This document shows, piece after piece, positions 8,154-16,146 of a stretch of 64,000 nucleotides of DNA. The translations under genes were made by a program, and so were the position numbers. Each line of letters opens with the position of its first letter. The stretch's first letter is position 1. The notes beneath the pieces were generated by a model. It did no database searches. It had not been told where the DNA came from and saw only the letters and a list, made by a program, of their open reading frames with translations. Source of the DNA: Protaetiibacter intestinalis (GTDB lineage Bacteria > Actinomycetota > Actinomycetes > Actinomycetales > Microbacteriaceae). The stretch lies in the NCBI RefSeq assembly GCF_003627075.1, contig NZ_CP032630.1, positions 2,232,001 to 2,296,000 on the forward strand, read 5' to 3'.

Positions 8154-8711
8154 TCAGGCGATGCGATAGCGCAGGTACACCGATCCGCCCGCGAACCGCC
8201 GCTCGTCGAGCAGCTCGAGCTCCCGGCGGATGCCGTGGTCGAGGTACGGGGTGCCGCCGCCGAGCAGCGTGGGTGTCACGATCATGTGCAGCTCGTCGAC
8301 CACGCCCGCCCGCGCCGCGACCGAGGCGAGCTCGCCGCCTCCGATGCCGATCGGCGCATCCGATTCCGCCTTCCAGCGCCGCACCTCGTCGATGTCGAAG
8401 TCGGCTCGCAGTCGCGCGCGGCGCATCGGCGTCTCGGTGAGCGTGCGCGAGTAGATGACCTTGTCGACGCCGTTCCAGTAGCGTCCCCACTCGCGCGATG
8501 CGCCCTCGAGCTCGTCGGGGGAGGTCTCGTCCCAGAACATCATGATGTCGTGGTTGCGGCGTCCGTAGAGATGCAGCGTCACGGGGGCGAACAGCTCGTT
8601 GATGAAGCCGTGCACCTCCTCGTCGGGCGAGCTCCAGTCGAAGCGCCCGTCCGCGTCCTCGCGGTAGCCGTCGAGCGAGACGGTGCTGAAGTAGATGAGC
8701 GGCGCTGCCAT
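8154..8711 (-). CDS. Dihydrofolate reductase-fold protein (RibD C-terminal family)
   Basis: 185 residues from ATG 8711; a GTG at 8726 inside the adjoining palindrome is an alternative. The fold is that of the RibD C-terminal/DHFR-like family: LIYFSTVSLDGYRED at the N-terminus, LYGRRNHDIMMFW, KVIYSRTL, the Gly-rich IGIGGGELAS loop and LLGGGTPYLDHG. Such single-domain proteins probably reduce NAD(P)H-dependent substrates; the real substrate is usually unknown. A 19-bp palindrome covers its translation start and is nearly identical to one in front of the tetR gene at 16041, so that repressor may control this gene. Confidence 0.82.
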   Translation of the reverse strand: MAAPLIYFSTVSLDGYREDADGRFDWSSPDEEVHGFINELFAPVTLHLYGRRNHDIMMFWDETSPDELEGASREWGRYWNGVDKVIYSRTLTETPMRRARLRADFDIDEVRRWKAESDAPIGIGGGELASVAARAGVVDELHMIVTPTLLGGGTPYLDHGIRRELELLDERRFAGGSVYLRYRIA

Positions 8712-8728
8712 GTGGACAGCGTACACAT
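8710..8728. promoter_or_regulatory. Candidate TetR-type operator at the DHFR-like gene start
   Basis: The 19-mer ATGTGGACAGCGTACACAT is an imperfect palindrome (arms ATGTG/CACAT with inner AC/GT pairs). It differs at one base from the palindrome at 16090-16108 next to a tetR gene. It overlaps the start codon on the minus strand, a position suited to repression. Confidence 0.6.
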
Positions 8729-8735
8729 CACCCCG

Positions 8736-9392
8736 TCAGGCGGCATCCTGGGGGCGCACACGGAAGCCCTTCGCGAGGTTCGCCCGCAGCTCCTCCGCGT
8801 TCTGACGCACCACATACGCAGGGCGGTCGCGCTCGAGCCGCCACGACTCGTCGAGGGTGCCCGCCGAGACGGTGTCGAAGCCGAGCTCGTCGTAGAGACG
8901 GGTCACCAGCTCGACGGCCTCCGGGAAGTCGGATGCGGTGCCGAGCGCCCGACGGTCCGGGGTTCCCGCGGGCGACCCGGTCGTGGTGATGTCGGCGGCC
9001 ATGATGTGGTTGAACGCCTTCACGACCTTCGACCCCGGCAGGTGCGCCTGCAGCAGACCCGACACGGTCGCCTCGCCCCGGTCGAGCTCGGGGATGTGCC
9101 CGTCGCGCTCCCAGTAGTAGTTGTTCGTGTCGAGCACGATCTTGCCCGCGAGAGCCGCGACCGGAACCGCGGCGTAGGCGCGCAGCGGCACGGTGACGAC
9201 CGCGACATCCGCGGCCTCGGCCGCCTCCTCGGCGGTCGCCGCCCGCGCGTGCGGACCCAGCTCCTCGATGAGCCCCGCGAGCGTCTCCGGCCCGCGCGAG
9301 TTGGCGATCACCACGTCATGGCCGTGGGCGACGAGCGCCCGCGCGACCTGGGATCCGATGTTGCCTGCGCCGATGATTCCGTACGTCGTCAT
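8736..9392 (-). CDS. NADPH-dependent F420 reductase-like oxidoreductase
   Basis: 218 residues. The N-terminal Rossmann motif YGIIGAGNIGSQVARAL (GxGxxG type), IANSRG after beta-2, VVTVPLRAYAAV, LDTNNYYWERDG and KAFNHIM place it in the F420-dependent NADP oxidoreductase/NAD(P)-binding family, which transfers hydride between NADP and F420 or related partners. Many members have unknown substrates, so the F420 link is by family only. It lies 24 nt upstream of the DHFR-like gene on the same strand. The operator between them would then act on the second gene alone or on readthrough transcripts. Confidence 0.78.
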   Translation of the reverse strand: MTTYGIIGAGNIGSQVARALVAHGHDVVIANSRGPETLAGLIEELGPHARAATAEEAAEAADVAVVTVPLRAYAAVPVAALAGKIVLDTNNYYWERDGHIPELDRGEATVSGLLQAHLPGSKVVKAFNHIMAADITTTGSPAGTPDRRALGTASDFPEAVELVTRLYDELGFDTVSAGTLDESWRLERDRPAYVVRQNAEELRANLAKGFRVRPQDAA

Positions 9393-9425
9393 GTCCGCTC
9401 GAACGAACGGCGACCCGGGTGCATT

Positions 9426-9450
9426 CCCGCGGCGGCTACTCCGCCGCGGG
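9426..9450. terminator. Perfect 10-bp GC hairpin after the NERD-helicase gene
   Basis: Stem CCCGCGGCGG/CCGCCGCGGG with loop CTACT, between the helicase stop and the next minus-strand gene. Strong stem, no T-run, in keeping with actinobacterial terminators. Its central 19-mer recurs at 11622. Confidence 0.5.
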
Positions 9451-9459
9451 GCGCACGCC

Positions 9460-11547
9460 TCAGGCGGCCACCACGCCTACCCACAGGCCATCGCGGGCGC
9501 GGGTCATCGCCACGTAGAGCTCGCGGAGCTCCAGTTCGAGGCGCTCTCGTTCGGAGCTCTCCTCGGGGGCGCCGGGTGCCCCCTCCATCAGCGAGAGCGG
9601 AGTCCGTGCGACCACCACCTGCTTGAACTCGAGGCCCTTGGCGCGCTTGATGGTGCCGACCTTGACGGCTTCCACGGGGTGTCCGTCGTACTTCTCGAGA
9701 TCGATCACGGGAAGCCCCGCGGCGGCGAACGCCACGAGCAGGTCGTTGACCTGATGACGGTACATCGCGAGCACACCGATGTCGCCCGGGCCGACCTCCG
9801 GATCGTCGAGCAAGCTCCTCACGTGGTCGACGACCGAGAGGTCGTGCCGCTGACGCGAGGAGAACCGCATCACCTTCGGCTTCGCGCCGCGCCGAAGGAA
9901 CTCAGCGGTGTCGGCGGTGCCGCGGGCGCCGCTCTCGATGTCGACGAAGGAGTTCTCGCGCACCAGGCTCGTCGCGAACTGCGCGATCTCGAGCGTGTTG
10001 CGGTAGTTGCGGTCCATCACGATGCCGCGTCCCGCGATCGAGATACCGAGCTCGGCGAGGGTATAGCCGCCGGGGTAGATCGACTGCTGCCCGTCTCCGA
10101 TGAGGTTGAACGCGTCGGGCCCGTCGCCCGCGAGCAGATGCAGCATGCGGATCATGGCGCACGACAGATCCTGAGCCTCGTCGATCACCACTGCGCCGTA
10201 CTCGTCCGACGGCTCCTGCCTGAGCGATGCTTCCGCCGCGAGGATCAGATCCTCGAAGTCCCAGATGTGTTCGGCACGCAGCGCCGCCGCGTACCGCTCG
10301 TAGAGAGCCCACACCGCGGCCCGTTGAGTCGGCTGCAGGCGACGGCTGCGTCCGACCCGAGCGCAGTTCTCGTACTCGGCGAAGTTCGAGATCCCGCGCC
10401 CCTTGATGACACTCGCGATCTCCTCCCGCCAATATCGTTCGTCGGGGTCGATGGCGCCCACCGGCCCGTGCGCGCCGTGCTCTCGCCAGACCTTCCGCCA
10501 CACATCACCGGCCTTGCGTCCGTTCAGGCTGTAACGCACCCCGCGCGACTTAAGGATGTTGCCCGCCAAGGCGTGCACGCTCTCGAACTCGACCCGGGAC
10601 GACACCTCGGGGGCGAGACGTTCGAAGAGCGCGCTGAGCACGTCGGGGAGGGTGCGCACGTACGTGGTCACCAGAACCTTGCCCGGCCGGGTGCGGGCGA
10701 TGTGCGCGGCCCGATGCAGCCCGACGACCGTCTTGCCGGTACCCGCCGCTCCGCGGATGCGACACGGGCCGTTGAACGTTCGTCGCACCACCTTCGCCTG
10801 TTCAGGATGGAGGAAGGCCATCCACGACTCGATCGGCTCCGCGGTGAGGCCCGCGAATGCGGCCGCGTTGAGCTCCTCGATGGTCAGCAACTCGGGTTGC
10901 ACCGGCGCCGGGGCGGGCGGGGCCGTCACGATGACGGATGCCGGGGCGGCGCTCGCCGCATACGGCGGGAAGTGCTGCATGACGCTCGTCAGCACCCGCT
11001 CCACCTCGACGAGGGAGAGGCGCCGACCGCGGGAGAGGATCCGCTCGACGACGGCGCCCTCCGACATCAGGTCGACGCCCATGACTCCGGCCCGCAAGTC
11101 CCGCCGGTTCGTGAAGACGGCGAGCGTGTGCACCTCGGTGGGCGCGAGTCCGATCTCGGCGAGCAGTTGCTCGGTCGTCATCCCGAGGTCGGCGAGTCCG
11201 GCGAACCGCTCCGTCACGTCGTCGTCGCCCTGGAACACTCGCGACTCGGAGCCGTGCTTCTCGACGCGCACGTCCTTCCAGGTCTTCGCATCCACGATGT
11301 AGACACCCGACGGCCCGACGACCACGAAGTCGACCTGGGCGCGGCTGCCGGGCCAGCGGCGATCGGGGAGCACGTGGAATCCCTGAGACTGCAGCGGGGC
11401 GAGGGTCTGTTCCAGCCGGTGCTCGCTCGCAGCAGCGGCCTCGAAGTTGAACGCCATCTGCTCGTAGACGTGCGCCTGCCTGCGCATCTCCTCGGCGAGC
11501 GCGCGATGCGACCGCGCCTCGCGCGCTGCGGAGTCTCCTCCCGACAC
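9460..11547 (-). CDS. NERD-domain superfamily 1 (UvrD/Rep-like) DNA helicase
   Basis: About 695 residues from GTG 11547, which has AGGGGGA 5 nt upstream; ATG 11577 would add 10 residues without a spaced ribosome binding site. The N-terminal NERD nuclease-related domain is seen as RAQVDFVVVGPSGVYIVDAKTW (D...D-x-K core). After a Pro-rich linker comes the helicase: Q-like HPEQAKVV, Walker A GAAGTGKT, VLVTTYVRTL, a Walker B box VIDEAQDLS, the motif III-like LIGDGQQSIY, and motif V-VI elements VGTIKRAKGLEFKQVVV and ELYVAMTRARDGLWV. NERD-helicases are thought to act in DNA repair or defence against foreign DNA; the specific role here is not shown. It is a single-gene unit between two hairpins with the same core. 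Confidence 0.85.
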   Translation of the reverse strand: MSGGDSAAREARSHRALAEEMRRQAHVYEQMAFNFEAAAASEHRLEQTLAPLQSQGFHVLPDRRWPGSRAQVDFVVVGPSGVYIVDAKTWKDVRVEKHGSESRVFQGDDDVTERFAGLADLGMTTEQLLAEIGLAPTEVHTLAVFTNRRDLRAGVMGVDLMSEGAVVERILSRGRRLSLVEVERVLTSVMQHFPPYAASAAPASVIVTAPPAPAPVQPELLTIEELNAAAFAGLTAEPIESWMAFLHPEQAKVVRRTFNGPCRIRGAAGTGKTVVGLHRAAHIARTRPGKVLVTTYVRTLPDVLSALFERLAPEVSSRVEFESVHALAGNILKSRGVRYSLNGRKAGDVWRKVWREHGAHGPVGAIDPDERYWREEIASVIKGRGISNFAEYENCARVGRSRRLQPTQRAAVWALYERYAAALRAEHIWDFEDLILAAEASLRQEPSDEYGAVVIDEAQDLSCAMIRMLHLLAGDGPDAFNLIGDGQQSIYPGGYTLAELGISIAGRGIVMDRNYRNTLEIAQFATSLVRENSFVDIESGARGTADTAEFLRRGAKPKVMRFSSRQRHDLSVVDHVRSLLDDPEVGPGDIGVLAMYRHQVNDLLVAFAAAGLPVIDLEKYDGHPVEAVKVGTIKRAKGLEFKQVVVARTPLSLMEGAPGAPEESSERERLELELRELYVAMTRARDGLWVGVVAA

Positions 11548-11621
11548 GGCGTTCCCCCTGGTGTGGCTCGCCTCCATCCTTTCCGTTCACCGGATGCCGG
11601 GGGAGCGCCCGTTATGGGGGT

Positions 11622-11640
11622 GCGGCGGCTACTCCGCCGC
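11622..11640. terminator. Hairpin overlapping the NYN gene stop
   Basis: GCGGCGGCTACTCCGCCGC, 7-bp stem with loop CTACT, includes the stop codon of the minus-strand NYN gene. The same 19-mer is inside the hairpin at 9426-9450. Confidence 0.45.
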
Positions 11641-12615
11641 CCGCGCCCGGTCGCGCAGGCGGATGCGGCGGTGCTGCCCGTCGATCTGCACCTCTGCCAG
11701 GTTGCCGCGCGACTTCACGAAGTCGGTGAAGCTCGCGAAGCCGAGGGTCTTCTCGTTGAATGAGGGGTTGAGCCGCTTGATCTGCGACTTCACCCCGGAG
11801 GCGTTGAGCCACTCGGCATCCTCGTTCTTGGCGTGCCCGAACTCGAGCGCCCGCACCAGCAGTCGGGTGGCCTCGCGGTCGCTCACCGTGCTGTCGGGGG
11901 AGATGAAGGGGTCGTGGGCCGGGGGCGCGGCGACCGGCGCCGGGGCCTTCTTGGCGGCGGGCTTCTTCTTCGCGGCCGTCTCGGGTTCGGCGTCGGCGGC
12001 CTCGGCCGCGTGCTTGCCCACCGGTTCGGCGGCGCGGCCCTTCGGGCGCGGCGGCGCGGCCTCCACCCCGGGCAGTTCGTCGTAGCCGGCGAACTCGTCG
12101 CAGGCCGAGATGAGCGCCTTGCTCGTGCCGCCCGCGACGCCGATGCCCACCACGATCCGCCCGAGCCGCTTGCAGCGCTGGGCGAGGGCGATGTAGTCCG
12201 AGTCGCCCGCGACGATCACCACGTGCGTGATGTCCTCGAGGCGGAAGAGGTCTTCGATGACGTCGACCGAGAGACGGATGTCGGCGCCGTTCTTGGTGCC
12301 GGATGCCGGGAACAGCTGGGTGAGGTCGACCGCCCGGTCGACGAGGTCGCGGCGGTAGGCGGCGTTCGCCGGAACCGACCAGTCGGCGTAGGCGCGCGAG
12401 ATCGCGACGGTGCCGAACGACGAGGCGTACTCGAGCACGGCCGACACGTCGACGGAGGCGGCCGCGAGCTTGGCCGAGATCTCGTCCCGCGCATCCCGTG
12501 CGTTGTCCTTGCGCCAGGCGCCGTCGCCGTGCAGCTGGTCGTAGCGCGAGATGACGATGTTGTCGAAGTCGATGTAGACCGCGACGCGGTCGGTGTCGTC
12601 CGTCAGCTCCGGCAT
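11629..12615 (-). CDS. NYN-domain ribonuclease-like protein with OST-HTH/LOTUS domain
   Basis: 328 residues; AGGGAGG sits 6 nt before ATG 12615. The N-terminal NYN (PIN-like) domain shows the metal-binding acidic residues in VYIDFDNIVIS, TKNGADIRLSVDVIEDLF and VIVAGDSDYIALAQR. A Lys/Ala/Pro-rich linker (about 195-235) leads to a C-terminal OST-HTH/LOTUS domain (VSDREATRLLVRALEF...GVKSQIKRLNPSFNEKTLGFASFTDFV), a putative RNA-binding module. This architecture is typical of LabA/DUF88-like proteins thought to process RNA. Family call strong, substrate unknown. Confidence 0.88.
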   Translation of the reverse strand: MPELTDDTDRVAVYIDFDNIVISRYDQLHGDGAWRKDNARDARDEISAKLAAASVDVSAVLEYASSFGTVAISRAYADWSVPANAAYRRDLVDRAVDLTQLFPASGTKNGADIRLSVDVIEDLFRLEDITHVVIVAGDSDYIALAQRCKRLGRIVVGIGVAGGTSKALISACDEFAGYDELPGVEAAPPRPKGRAAEPVGKHAAEAADAEPETAAKKKPAAKKAPAPVAAPPAHDPFISPDSTVSDREATRLLVRALEFGHAKNEDAEWLNASGVKSQIKRLNPSFNEKTLGFASFTDFVKSRGNLAEVQIDGQHRRIRLRDRARAAE

Positions 12616-12710
12616 CCGTGCCTCCCTGGGCTCGTTCCGACCCTACAGGCGCGGCCGCATCGGGGGTTCACCGGATGTCGGGGAGCCGCGCGAGGGGGCA
12701 CGATGGGGTC

Positions 12711-12899
12711 ATGACCGCCTCAACCCCTCTCGTCCGTTCCCGTTCCGACCGCGTGATCGGGGGTGTCTGCGCCGCCGTCGCCAAGCGCTTCGGCTGGGAT
12801 GTGACCCTCACCCGCGTGCTCACCGTGGTCGCCGCGTTCTTCGCGGGCGCGGCGATCGTCGTCTACGTCGTGCTCTGGATCGTCGTCCCCGAGGAGTGA
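12711..12899 (+). CDS. PspC-domain small membrane protein
   Basis: 62 residues: LVRSRSDRVIGGVCAAVAKRFGWDVTLTRV is the PspC N-terminal motif, followed by one hydrophobic helix and WIVVPEE at the end, as usual for actinobacterial PspC proteins. PspC proteins are linked to envelope stress sensing. Start at ATG 12711; the frame remains open upstream but without coding character. Confidence 0.88.
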   Translation: MTASTPLVRSRSDRVIGGVCAAVAKRFGWDVTLTRVLTVVAAFFAGAAIVVYVVLWIVVPEE

Positions 12900-12911
12900 C
12901 CGGCGCCGCGG

Positions 12912-14033
12912 CTACGGGGTGGTCGCGAGGAAGAGGAACGCCGCGAACAGCACGAGGTGCACGGCACCCTGCAGGCGCGTGGCGCGTCCCGGCACGACCG
13001 TGAGGGTCGCGACCGCGACCGTCAGCAGGAACTCGATGATCTGCACCGGCCCGAGGCCGAGGGTGAGCGGCGTCGGCAGCCAGATGGAGGCCACCGCGAG
13101 CGCCGGGATCGTGAGGCCGATGGATGCCATGGCCGAGCCGATGCCGAGGTTGAGCGAGGTCTGCAGGCGGTTGCGCGCCGCCGCCTTCGCCGCCGCGAGC
13201 CCCTCCGGCAGCAGCACGACGAGCGCCACGATGACGCCGACGAACGACTGCGGCACCCCGGCCGCCTCCACGACGTTCTCGATGCCGGGCGAGACCGCCT
13301 TCGCGAGGCCGACGACGGCGACGAGCGCGACGAGCAGCAGCCCGAGGCTCACGATCGTGGTGCGGGTCGACGGGGGGTCGGAGTGCTGGTCCTCGTCGAT
13401 GATGCGCCCGTCCTTCGCCACCGGCAGGAAGAAGTCGCGGTGGCGTCCCGTCTGCAGCAGCACGAACGCGCCGTACAGCACGATCGAGGCGATCGCGACG
13501 AAGACGAGCTGCGCGGGCGAGAACCGCGCCCCCGGCTCCGACACCGTGAACGAGGGGATCACGAGCGTGAGGGTGGTGAGGGTCACGACCACCGCGAGCG
13601 CCCCGCCCGCCCCCTCGGGGTTGAAGCGCGGCGTCTCGTGCTTGAGCGATCCGATGAGGATCGAGATGCCCAGGATGCCGTTGAGCGTGATCATGACGGC
13701 CGCGAACGCCGTGTCGCGGGCGAGCGTCGAGGTGTCGACGGATGCCTTGCCGAGCATGAGCGTGATGATGAGGCCCACCTCGATGACGGTCACCGCGACC
13801 GCGAGCACGAGCGAGCCGAACGGCTCGCCCACCCGGTGGGCGACGATCTCGGCGTGGTGCACCGCGGCGAGCACGACCCCGATGAGCACCGCTCCGACGA
13901 GCAGGTAGACGGCGGTCGGCAGCTCCCGGTTCCAGGTGAGCACGAGCGCGATCACCCCGAGGGCCGGCAGCACCCACACCCAGCTGTGCAGCGCCCGGCG
14001 CACGAGGTTCGTGGGGGATGCCGCGCCGCTCAT
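12912..14033 (-). CDS. Calcium/proton (cation/H+) antiporter, ChaA-like
   Basis: 373 residues with about 11 membrane helices. Two inverted halves each contain the acidic signature of the Ca2+:cation antiporter superfamily: VAVTVIEVGLIITLML (Glu in an alpha-repeat) and VVLLPEGLAAAKAA, matching ChaA-type Ca2+/H+ or Na+/H+ antiporters. A charged loop KDGRIIDEDQHSDPPSTRT separates the halves. It would export cations across the plasma membrane at the expense of the proton gradient. Convergent with the PspC gene. Ion preference is not determined by sequence. Confidence 0.85.
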   Translation of the reverse strand: MSGAASPTNLVRRALHSWVWVLPALGVIALVLTWNRELPTAVYLLVGAVLIGVVLAAVHHAEIVAHRVGEPFGSLVLAVAVTVIEVGLIITLMLGKASVDTSTLARDTAFAAVMITLNGILGISILIGSLKHETPRFNPEGAGGALAVVVTLTTLTLVIPSFTVSEPGARFSPAQLVFVAIASIVLYGAFVLLQTGRHRDFFLPVAKDGRIIDEDQHSDPPSTRTTIVSLGLLLVALVAVVGLAKAVSPGIENVVEAAGVPQSFVGVIVALVVLLPEGLAAAKAAARNRLQTSLNLGIGSAMASIGLTIPALAVASIWLPTPLTLGLGPVQIIEFLLTVAVATLTVVPGRATRLQGAVHLVLFAAFLFLATTP

Positions 14034-14136
14034 CCGTCCATTCTCGCAGGCCCCGGATGTGTCACCCCGTGACGTTCCGTGACGGTGCGTTGCGGGGCCC
14101 TCGCCTCGGCGCCGCGGACGCCCTACCGTCGCGGAC

Positions 14137-14697
14137 ATGACGATCCTCGACACCGCAGTCCGCACCTCCGTCCCCGCCTCGACCGCCGAGGAGCGCGCCG
14201 CCCGGCTCGACTCCGCGGGTGCCGCGTGGGGCGAGCGCATCGCCGCCGACGCCTCCGCGGCGCAGCTGACCTACCGCGTGCGCGGCACGGGCGAGGGCTC
14301 GGTCGCCTCGCGCATCACGGCGGGCCGCCACGAGTTCGTCGTCGACGAGCCGGGCGCCCTCGCGGGCGACGACGTCGCCGCGAGCCCCGTCGAGTACGCG
14401 CTCGGCGCGCTCATCTCGTGCCAGATCGTCGTCTACCGCCTCTACGCGCAGGCCCTCGGCATCCGCGTCGACGACATCGAGATCCTCGCCGAGGGCGATC
14501 TGGACGCGCAGAAGCTGTTCGGCATCGACGAGACCGTGCGGCCCGGCTTCGGTGCGGTGCGTCTCGACATCCGCATCACCGGCCCCGAGTCGGAGGAGCG
14601 TTACCAGCAGCTGCGCACGGCGGTCGATGAGCACTGCCCCGTGCTCGACCTGTTCGCCAACGCGACGCCCGTCTCGGTGGCGGTCTCGAAGGCCTGA
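14137..14697 (+). CDS. OsmC-family protein
   Basis: 186 residues. OsmC/Ohr fold features: the catalytic Cys in ALGALISCQIVVYRLYAQALGI, the domain-swapped beta segment VEYALGAL, and the second Cys in DEHCPVLDLF. Family members reduce organic hydroperoxides using thiols. The approximately 45-residue N-terminal extension before the domain is longer than in small OsmC proteins. A short membrane-protein gene follows 18 nt downstream on the same strand. Confidence 0.82.
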   Translation: MTILDTAVRTSVPASTAEERAARLDSAGAAWGERIAADASAAQLTYRVRGTGEGSVASRITAGRHEFVVDEPGALAGDDVAASPVEYALGALISCQIVVYRLYAQALGIRVDDIEILAEGDLDAQKLFGIDETVRPGFGAVRLDIRITGPESEERYQQLRTAVDEHCPVLDLFANATPVSVAVSKA

Positions 14698-14715
14698 CGC
14701 CGCTAGAGTGGCGGC

Positions 14716-14889
14716 ATGAAGGTCGTCGTCTTCCTGCTGTCGCTCGTGCTCTTCGTCGCGTCGTTCCTGGCGTTCGGCTACGCGTTCTCGCTCGACGGCT
14801 TCGAGGCGGGCGCCCTCTTCCTCGGCGGCATCGTGCTGGCGTCGGTCGCCTTCATGATCCCGTTCCACCTGCTGGAGCGGTTCGACTGA
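14716..14889 (+). CDS. 57-residue membrane protein
   Basis: Starts MKVVVFLLSLVLFVASFLAF and ends PFHLLERFD. Two hydrophobic helices are separated by YAFSLDGFEAG. ATG 14716 follows AGAGTGGCGGC, which includes a weak GAG/GGCGG binding site. It lies 18 nt after the OsmC stop and converges on the FBP gene with a 1-nt gap. Codon third positions are strongly GC, supporting real coding. Function unknown. Confidence 0.65.
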   Translation: MKVVVFLLSLVLFVASFLAFGYAFSLDGFEAGALFLGGIVLASVAFMIPFHLLERFD

Positions 14890-14890
14890 G

Positions 14891-15382
14891 CTACCGCGCG
14901 GCGAGCACCTTCGCCGCGAACGCCTCGAGCCGCCGGCTGAGCCCCTCGGCCCGCTGCGCGACGACCGCCTCCGGGTTCGGATCCCACGGGCTCCCGTGCG
15001 GGGCGATGCGGATGAGGTGCGGGCAGCCGAGGTCGGCGCACATGTAGGTGCCGACGCTGTCGCCCGCGTGGCCGGCGTCGCCCGCGCGCAGGGCGGTGAA
15101 CATGCGCACCTGCCCGGCGGGCTGGGTGATCTGGCACAGCGAGCACATCGCCGAGCCGCCCGCGAGCCGCGTCTCGGCGGCGCGCAGCACGATGCCCACG
15201 GGGCGGGTGCCCCGCCAGAACACGAGGTAGCCGCGGTGGGCGGTCGAGCCGTCCCGCCAGCCCAGGAACTCGCGGTCGTCCCACAGCACCTCGTGCAGCC
15301 CCGGCAGCGGGATGCGGTCGGTGTCGATCGCGCCCGCGTTGACGAAGCAGTCGCGGATCTCGGCGGCGGTGAGTGCAAGCAT
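14891..15382 (-). CDS. FBP-type EF-G-binding zinc protein (FusB-like family)
   Basis: 163 residues. The N-terminal part LTAAEIRDCFVNA and the four-Cys zinc centre MCSLCQ...YMCADLGCPHLIR match the C-terminal treble-clef domain of FBP/FusB proteins, which bind elongation factor G on the ribosome. In Firmicutes, FusB confers fusidic acid resistance; actinobacterial homologues have not been tied to resistance from sequence alone. Intact zinc ligands suggest a functional protein. Confidence 0.78.
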   Translation of the reverse strand: MLALTAAEIRDCFVNAGAIDTDRIPLPGLHEVLWDDREFLGWRDGSTAHRGYLVFWRGTRPVGIVLRAAETRLAGGSAMCSLCQITQPAGQVRMFTALRAGDAGHAGDSVGTYMCADLGCPHLIRIAPHGSPWDPNPEAVVAQRAEGLSRRLEAFAAKVLAAR

Positions 15383-15417
15383 GTGGCCCCAGGCTAGCCC
15401 GACCGCACGGATGCGGC

Positions 15418-16041
15418 TCAGAGTCCGCGCACGACCATCTCGACGAGGGCGCGGCCGGCGGCGGTCGCGGTGTCGCGGTCGAGGCCCCGCAGCGGCCCCT
15501 CGAGCACGAGCATCGCGAGCCCGTGCACCGACGACCAGGCGAGCAGTTCGGCGCCCGGTCGGCGCTCGGGCGGCAGCGCGCCCGTCGCGACGAGCTCGTC
15601 GAGCACCTGCGAGAGCAGGCCGAACGGGCTCCGACCTCCCGGGCCCGCCTTCTCGGGGCCGAACGCCCGGTTCAGGTCGGCCGGCACGCTGAACGCGGCC
15701 CGGAACAGCCCCGGCTCGTCGCGCGCGAACCGCAGGTAGCCGATGCCGACGGCGCGCAGCCGCTCCTGCGCTCCCGCGACGTCGGTGCCGGGTGGCACCT
15801 GGGCGAGCTCCTGCTCGATCGAACGGGCCGCGTGGCCCTGCGCCGCGTCGCTCACCGCCTGCACGAGCGCCGCACGGTCGGCGAAGTGGCGGTACGCGGC
15901 GTTGGGCGAGACCCCGGCGCGGCGGGTGGCCTCGCGCAGCACCACGGCATCCGGGCCGCCCTCGCGGGCGAGTTCGATGCCGGCGTCGAGCAGCGCCTGG
16001 CGTAGGTCGCCGTGGCGGTAGCTGGCGCGGGGCGTGCTCAT
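15418..16041 (-). CDS. TetR/AcrR-family transcriptional regulator
   Basis: 207 residues; CGGAGAC lies before ATG 16041. The N-terminal helix-turn-helix covers about residues 10-56 (LRQALLDAGIELAREGG...ATRRAGVSPNAAYRHFADRAALVQAV). The C-terminal ligand domain with VGIGYLRFARDEPGLFRAAF resembles the WHG/TetR_C_13-33 group. A 19-bp palindrome 49 nt upstream is the likely autoregulatory operator. Its near-identical partner at 8710 makes the DHFR-like gene a probable second target. Inducer unknown. Confidence 0.88.
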   Translation of the reverse strand: MSTPRASYRHGDLRQALLDAGIELAREGGPDAVVLREATRRAGVSPNAAYRHFADRAALVQAVSDAAQGHAARSIEQELAQVPPGTDVAGAQERLRAVGIGYLRFARDEPGLFRAAFSVPADLNRAFGPEKAGPGGRSPFGLLSQVLDELVATGALPPERRPGAELLAWSSVHGLAMLVLEGPLRGLDRDTATAAGRALVEMVVRGL

Positions 16042-16089
16042 GTGTCTCCGGAACGCGTCGGGTGTTGCTCAGATCCTAGGGGCGCGGTC

Positions 16090-16108
16090 ATGTGGACGGC
16101 GTACACAT
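16090..16108. promoter_or_regulatory. Candidate TetR operator between tetR and the methyltransferase gene
   Basis: ATGTGGACGGCGTACACAT: a near-perfect 19-bp palindrome (mismatches only at positions 6 and 14). It lies 49 nt before the tetR start and 39 nt before the methyltransferase GTG, in the divergent intergenic region. One base differs from the site at 8710-8728. Confidence 0.7.
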
Positions 16109-16146
16109 GACAGGATGTCACCCTTCGGTGCCGACACAATGGTCAC

